From JALEFZ01 sp039817415 (lineage in GTDB: Bacteria > Bacteroidota > Bacteroidia > J057): 46,823 nt of DNA. The notes beneath the pieces were generated by a model. The model did no database searches. It was not told where the DNA came from and was given only the letters and a program-made list of their open reading frames with translations. The translations under genes and the position numbers were made by a program. Where the stretch lies: contig JBCBVV010000051.1 in NCBI GenBank assembly GCA_039817415.1, positions 1-46,823 on the forward strand, given 5' to 3'. The number at the start of each line of letters is the position of its first letter. Within the stretch, counting starts at the first letter, position 1. Shown piece after piece: positions 42,103 to 46,823 of this stretch.

Positions 42103-45100
42103 TTAAATAACTTTCCCTTTAAGCGCTTTTTCCCATTTCCCAACAATTTCCATAAGATCTGCTTTCTTGAAGGGTTTGGACAGAAAATCGTCCATTCCTG
42201 CCTTTTCACAAGCGATGATATCACTTTTAAAAGCATTTGCCGTTAGGGCAACGATGATAGGTTGCTGAATCGTAGGCTTAGATCGAATGGTTTTCGTAGC
42301 TGTTAAGCCATCCATTTCTGGCATCTGTACATCCATAAATACCAGGTCATACTGCTGGTTTTCTACCGCTTCCACTGCCAGTGCTCCATTTCCTACCCAG
42401 TCAACATCTTGGCAGCCAATTTTCTCAAAGTGCTTTAATGCCAGCTTTTTGTTGACCAAATTATCCTCGGCTAATAATATTTTTAAGGAGGCACCTACTG
42501 CAGTTGCTTTTTCTTTAGAGGCTGAATTCAGCACAGGTATCTTTTTAGATTGATCTTTTGTCAACCAGTTATATAACACCTTATGACGAAGTGGCAAAGG
42601 AATCATATCCTTTACCCATGCAGGCTTATCTTGCCCCATCTCTTTGACCTGATGAATAGGTACAGCCAACAGAGTAGGAATACCCTCAAGATTAACCTTC
42701 AGCGCTTTTACATCCTCTTTGGCTTCAAAGCCTCCTACGTAGATCAAAAAATCTAACTTAAGAGTAGGCAAAAGAAGTTCTGCATCCTCTAGGGATTTAA
42801 CCCAGCTTACCTTCATCTTCCATGTCTTGAGGTGCTTTTGAAGCCAGTCAAGGTTTTTACTAGCTTTTCCAATCAACAGTATCGTTTTTCCTTCCAGGAA
42901 AGAAGTATCTAGTAATGGACGCTTATCGATGGACTCTTCTACTTGAATTTCGTAAGTAAAATTACTCCCCTCTCCTATTTTACTTTCTACATAAATCTTT
43001 CCATTCATCAATTCCACAAGATAGTTCACAATGGTAAGTCCTAGGCCTGTCCCCCCATATTTCCTGGTAATTGCAGCATCAGCTTGGGAAAAGGCCTCGA
43101 ATAATTGGGCCTTCTTGTCTTCTGGGATTCCTATACCTGTATCTATTACTTCCACTTTCAGACGGACTATTTGATCATCTGGGTCCTCTTTTGATAGAGA
43201 TGAAAGCCTGACGTGCACACCGCCTTCGAGGGTAAACTTGATGGCATTGTTGACAAGATTAGAAAGAATTTGCCCCATCCTTACCTCATCTCCCATCAAT
43301 TCTAGCGGAGTTCCTTCTTTTATATCATAGCTAAGGTCCAACTTCTTTTCTGCCGCCTTGGAAGCAAAAGTCAGTAATACTTGTTCTACCAATGACCTCA
43401 GGTTAAAGGGAATCTTTTCAAGTTCTAGTTTGCCTGATTCAACTTTAGATAAGTCCAATATGTCATTGATGATGGCCAGTAGGGATTGGCTGCTATTCCG
43501 AACAATATTCAGGTAGTCTTTCTGCTCAAGGGTCAATTCGGTATCAGCCAGCAATTCCAAAGTACCCATCACACCATGCATCGGGGTACGGATTTCGTGA
43601 CTCATATTGGCTAGAAAGAGGCTTTTGGCCTTGAGGGCATCTTCAAGTTTTTCTGTCCTTTCCTCAACTAACTCCTGCAATTGTTCATTCCTAGCGACTA
43701 GCCGTTGGTTTCTTAGGTAGTTTAGGAAAAAAATCAGGCCAACCAATAGCAAGATATAAATAGCCTTGGCTAGGTTACTTCTATACCATACAGGGCGAAT
43801 TTGGACACGAAAAGTAAGGGCTTCACTCCAATCCGAATCAACAGAATTTCTACTTCGCAATTGAACAAGATGTCTACCCGCTTTTAATCGTGGAAGCGTC
43901 CATCCTTCGCCTGGATCTAATTCCTTCCACTCTGAATTCTGTCCGTTCACTCTTCCTTGAAAGTGAACAAAGTTGGATGGAAATTCATGGGTTTTGAATT
44001 GGGCGGTTATTTTTGAGCCAAATGGTATCCTAATATCCTTTCCTTTATCCCAAGTCGTTACTTTTCCATCAATGGATAATCCTACCAACTGAGGAATTTG
44101 TGTGGGTAAGGGCATTGGATAGGGGTCTCTTGACACAATCACCCCTTCTGCTGTTCCTACCCATAGGTAGCCTTCTTCATCTATTTCGAGTCCACGGTAA
44201 ACCATTTCTTCAACCGGAAGTCCAGCCTCCTCTCCAAATGTGACAAAGGTTGTCCGATTGAAATATGCGATCCCATCTCTATTGCTTGATAACCATAGCC
44301 CTCTTTCACCATCCAAAATGATACTTCGAACTTCTTGTTGGACAGGCCAGCTACCTACCTTTATTCTGACAATTTGCTTTCCATCGTACTTTAGGAATCC
44401 ATCAGTACTGGCCATCCAGATATTGTCATCTTTGTCTATAGCAAAATCGTGTATCTCAAAGGATTGATCCCCTGAAAACGGAAGGGGTAGACTCAGGTTT
44501 ACAAAGGAGTCGGTCTCAGGGTCAAACTCATATAAGTAGGTAGTTGGACCTATTCCGGAGAGTAGAATTCTTCCATTTTGGTCTTCCCGAACACATAAAA
44601 TCCTATTGTAAAGGCCTGATTCAGACCCATAAAATTTTGTCTCACCTTCCTTGTTGATTCTGATTACCCCTTGAATGGGAGACGAGCCAGGAGCTTGACA
44701 AGCCCATAAATCTTCTTTCGAGGATTCGTTTAGAAAAAACAGCACTGCCCCTCTATCAGCAAAATCCCATAGCTTTCTTTCCCCTTGCTCATCTATCCTA
44801 AGTAGCTTGCTGTTAAGGTCTGAAAGCCAAAGATGTGCTTTCCCATCATTCATAGCAGCGACTCCTCCAAGTTCCTCTGCCTTCAGGGTATGTATTTGAT
44901 AGATACCATTAAGTCTCTTTATTCGAAAAGTCTTTCCGGCATTGACGATGGCTGTGTTAGGATGATTGGCTGAAATCGACCATGGTCGGTTGTTACCCAT
45001 TCCACTCGGCTTCACAAAAAAAGGCTGGAACATCAAGCCCACTCCCTTATTCGTACATACCCATAGTTGCTTACGTTTGGTTCGCAAAAATTTCTTGACG

Positions 45101-45990
45101 CCCTTAAAAGGAAGGGGTTCAAGTTTATGGCTGTCCAATTGATTATGAACTGGTTTAAACGTCCAAGCTTCCTCTAAGTAATCTGCTCGGAATACCCCTC
45201 TCGAAGTGCTGATCATAAAGGCGTCTGAGCCCTCAGCCACCATGCATAAAATCTGGCTACTGTCTTTGTCTATGGGTGTGATTTTTCCTTTCGAATTGCC
45301 CTCATCCCATACAAATTCTAATAAATCCTTCCCCCCTAAAATGAGCCGATTGGGAGCTAAATTGATTACCTGAGAAATGTCAATGTCCCCTTCAACCAAG
45401 GCTAATAAGTCAAATCCATTGGTTGTAGGATTAAACCTGAAAATTTCTCCCTTTGAACTGATGGCCCAAACATGATCATTGGGCCCCTTATTAAGTAAAA
45501 AGCCCATTTCCCATTGCCGGGAACGATAAAATCCATCTCTCCATTTAAACAGAATGGTTCTTTCAGGAGAAGAAATCCATAGGTTGTTATGATTATCAAG
45601 AAATAGCTGGTCAGAAGATGAAAATTTTCCCTTTTCAATGACCGTAAAAACAGGGGATTTATGAGATGAAGGCCTCTTACATAGAAACAGGCCCTTTTCT
45701 GTTAAAAAACATAGGCTACTGTCATTAAGCTCTTCCAAGGAATAAATGGCTCCTACCTCCTCAAATCCATCTATTGTCTCAAAGGCTCTTCCTGAGAATG
45801 ATAACATCCCACTATCTGTAGCTACCCACATTTCCTCCCAAGGAGTTTTGACGATATCAAATACCGTTCTTTGTTGGTTGTTGATCAGGGCAGGATATAA
45901 ACGAGAACTGTAGGACTGTCCGCTTAAAGAACATACGGCTGCTATTAAAAAAACGAACCAAAGGAGCGTATTCAGAAATAATTGCTTCAT
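42103..45990 (-). CDS. Hybrid histidine kinase with beta-propeller sensor, Y_Y_Y domain and receiver domains
   Basis: The 1295-residue protein has a signal peptide (1-25), a periplasmic Reg_prop beta-propeller (about 30-620; repeats such as DNIWMASTDGFLKYDG, RGLWLSSNRDGIAYF and GYLWVGTAEGVIVS), a Y_Y_Y domain (about 655-735) and one membrane helix (about 741-759). A coiled linker leads to HisKA (H798 in NMSHEIRTPMHG), HATPase_c (about 895-1018, with GIGIPEDK and GGTGLGL), a degenerate receiver-like region (about 1033-1145) and a canonical receiver (about 1169-1290; D1220 in FMDVQMPEMDG, Lys1272 in LSKPF). It lacks the AraC domain of HTCS regulators, so output must go through another protein. 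The ligand is probably a glycan. Confidence 0.9.
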   Translation of the reverse strand: MKQLFLNTLLWFVFLIAAVCSLSGQSYSSRLYPALINNQQRTVFDIVKTPWEEMWVATDSGMLSFSGRAFETIDGFEEVGAIYSLEELNDSSLCFLTEKGLFLCKRPSSHKSPVFTVIEKGKFSSSDQLFLDNHNNLWISSPERTILFKWRDGFYRSRQWEMGFLLNKGPNDHVWAISSKGEIFRFNPTTNGFDLLALVEGDIDISQVINLAPNRLILGGKDLLEFVWDEGNSKGKITPIDKDSSQILCMVAEGSDAFMISTSRGVFRADYLEEAWTFKPVHNQLDSHKLEPLPFKGVKKFLRTKRKQLWVCTNKGVGLMFQPFFVKPSGMGNNRPWSISANHPNTAIVNAGKTFRIKRLNGIYQIHTLKAEELGGVAAMNDGKAHLWLSDLNSKLLRIDEQGERKLWDFADRGAVLFFLNESSKEDLWACQAPGSSPIQGVIRINKEGETKFYGSESGLYNRILCVREDQNGRILLSGIGPTTYLYEFDPETDSFVNLSLPLPFSGDQSFEIHDFAIDKDDNIWMASTDGFLKYDGKQIVRIKVGSWPVQQEVRSIILDGERGLWLSSNRDGIAYFNRTTFVTFGEEAGLPVEEMVYRGLEIDEEGYLWVGTAEGVIVSRDPYPMPLPTQIPQLVGLSIDGKVTTWDKGKDIRIPFGSKITAQFKTHEFPSNFVHFQGRVNGQNSEWKELDPGEGWTLPRLKAGRHLVQLRSRNSVDSDWSEALTFRVQIRPVWYRSNLAKAIYILLLVGLIFFLNYLRNQRLVARNEQLQELVEERTEKLEDALKAKSLFLANMSHEIRTPMHGVMGTLELLADTELTLEQKDYLNIVRNSSQSLLAIINDILDLSKVESGKLELEKIPFNLRSLVEQVLLTFASKAAEKKLDLSYDIKEGTPLELMGDEVRMGQILSNLVNNAIKFTLEGGVHVRLSSLSKEDPDDQIVRLKVEVIDTGIGIPEDKKAQLFEAFSQADAAITRKYGGTGLGLTIVNYLVELMNGKIYVESKIGEGSNFTYEIQVEESIDKRPLLDTSFLEGKTILLIGKASKNLDWLQKHLKTWKMKVSWVKSLEDAELLLPTLKLDFLIYVGGFEAKEDVKALKVNLEGIPTLLAVPIHQVKEMGQDKPAWVKDMIPLPLRHKVLYNWLTKDQSKKIPVLNSASKEKATAVGASLKILLAEDNLVNKKLALKHFEKIGCQDVDWVGNGALAVEAVENQQYDLVFMDVQMPEMDGLTATKTIRSKPTIQQPIIVALTANAFKSDIIACEKAGMDDFLSKPFKKADLMEIVGKWEKALKGKVI

Positions 45991-46247
45991 AAAAATGGGG
46001 CGAACAGATAGATCAATACAAGTAGATTAAAGGGTACTTGATTTATTATAATATCAATATTTTCCGTCACATAATATCCCCGATCCGAATAAAATGTTAG
46101 ATGAGGTTTGTGAATCCTCTGATCTTTACATGATCACTTGTAAGAAAACTCCTTTTTCGCCCAAGTAAACCATCAGATTAAGCCTATTTACTAACTCTCA
46201 CTTAGCCATAAACTAATTCTTTAATTCAATTACTACAAAAATAGTTA

Positions 46248-46255
46248 TACCTTTG
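46248..46255 (+). promoter_or_regulatory. Probable -7 promoter element of the acyltransferase gene
   Basis: TACCTTTG is a perfect match to TAnnTTTG and lies 17 bases before the ATG at 46273. A good TTTG -33 element is not visible. Confidence 0.4.
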
Positions 46256-46272
46256 TTTCATAGTCAAGCTGC

Positions 46273-46823
46273 ATGAGAAATAAGCGTTTGTTTGTAGAAA
46301 GAAATGAAGCAATTGATATCATTAGAGGCCTTTGTATCCTCGCTGTTGTCCTTCTTCACCTCAATATTCATTTTGGGTTTTCCGATTCCTTTTTAAAAGA
46401 AGCTATTCATCCTAGCTTATACACTCTTCTCTTCTGGAGTGGCTATTATGGTGTGGTCATATTTTTTACCTTATCGGGCTACCTCATCACCTCTTCTATC
46501 CTGAAAAAGTTTGGCCAGTTGTCTTCTATTCATATCAAGACATTTTATTGGTTTCGATTGGCTAGAATTTTGCCCCTTCTCCTTTTTCTACTGCTAATCT
46601 TATCCATCCTACACTTGGCGGGAGTTCCTGGCTTCACCATCCAACCAGAAAAAACTTCCTTGATTCGGGCTGTGTTTTCAGCCTTGACCTTCCACACCAA
46701 CTGGTTACAGATACAGATTGGCTATTTACCTGGGAATTGGGATATTCTTTGGTCTATTTCGATAGAGGAAAGCTTTTATCTCTTGTTCCCAGTAGTTTGT
46801 TTCTTGTTAAAAAAGGAGGAGCA
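46273..46823 (+). CDS. Acyltransferase-3 family membrane protein, truncated by window end
   Basis: The open frame from ATG 46273 runs to the window edge (183 codons). The beginning has the acyltransferase-3/OafA signature: RNEAIDIIRGLCILAVVLLHLNIHFG, then YYGVVIFFTLSGYLITSSIL, then FYWFRLARILPLLLFLLLILSIL and WDILWSISIEESFYLLFPVVCFLL. These are the first membrane helices with the catalytic His region (LLHLN) and the R-x-x-R motif (RLAR). Such proteins acylate surface polysaccharides or other envelope molecules. It is divergent from the hybrid kinase gene. The C-terminal half is missing. Confidence 0.85.
   Translation, partial: MRNKRLFVERNEAIDIIRGLCILAVVLLHLNIHFGFSDSFLKEAIHPSLYTLLFWSGYYGVVIFFTLSGYLITSSILKKFGQLSSIHIKTFYWFRLARILPLLLFLLLILSILHLAGVPGFTIQPEKTSLIRAVFSALTFHTNWLQIQIGYLPGNWDILWSISIEESFYLLFPVVCFLLKKEE

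Noticed and set aside
1..46823. tRNA, rRNA, CRISPR arrays, prophage or complete insertion sequences
   Set aside because: No cloverleaf-like sequences, regularly spaced repeats, integrase or transposase frames were seen in the window.

Overview
The window comes from a Bacteroidota genome, most likely a marine Cytophagales/Cyclobacteriaceae member (Algoriphagus-like). This is inferred from gene content, without any database search. The signs are three proteins with type IX secretion (T9SS) C-terminal sorting domains, a large TPR/YbgF-like protein next to an outer-membrane barrel gene, promoters of the Bacteroidetes TTTG/TAnnTTTG type, a Reg_prop/Y_Y_Y hybrid histidine kinase, and an alginate catabolic locus. 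Most genes are on the minus strand. No rRNA, tRNA, CRISPR array or complete insertion sequence was seen.

Layout. 1-4590: a window-truncated outer-membrane barrel gene preceded by a 1028-aa TPR gene. 4591-5762: a long gene-poor stretch with structured-RNA-like sequence, one plausible small ORF and a strong terminator. 5763-9568: an operon of lipid kinase, mini-GrpE-like protein and divergent Hsp70. 9680-13974: a SPOR-type lipoprotein, an M61-type peptidase, an AraC regulator and a double SnoaL/NTF2-like protein. 14048-21280: a four-gene minus-strand operon (DUF1549/DUF1553 cytochrome lipoprotein, DUF1501 Tat protein, membrane cytochrome with C-terminal leucine-rich repeats, Tat beta-propeller), resembling the cytochrome-linked gene sets common in Planctomycetes. 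21508-23532: fadH-like 2,4-dienoyl-CoA reductase. 23619-26888: a tandem duplication that made two T9SS-sorted proteins and left a dead 3' fragment of a methyltransferase gene beside the intact copy. 26892-29156: FdhF/YdeP molybdopterin oxidoreductase.

29374-39701 is an alginate-use locus read on the minus strand: FadR-type regulator, PL6 lyase (lipoprotein), PL17 oligoalginate lyase, KdgF cupin, hexuronate-type MFS transporter, SDR reductase, KDG kinase and KDPG aldolase. Together these can carry alginate oligomers through unsaturated uronate, DEH and KDG to pyruvate and glyceraldehyde-3-phosphate. No SusC/SusD pair is present. The regulator gene is preceded by two tandem FadR-type palindromes overlapping its own promoter, and the aldolase gene has a leader with mutually exclusive hairpins.

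39901-46823: a thrombospondin-type-3/T9SS protein with a strong terminator, a 1295-aa hybrid two-component sensor, and the start of an acyltransferase-3 family gene running off the window.
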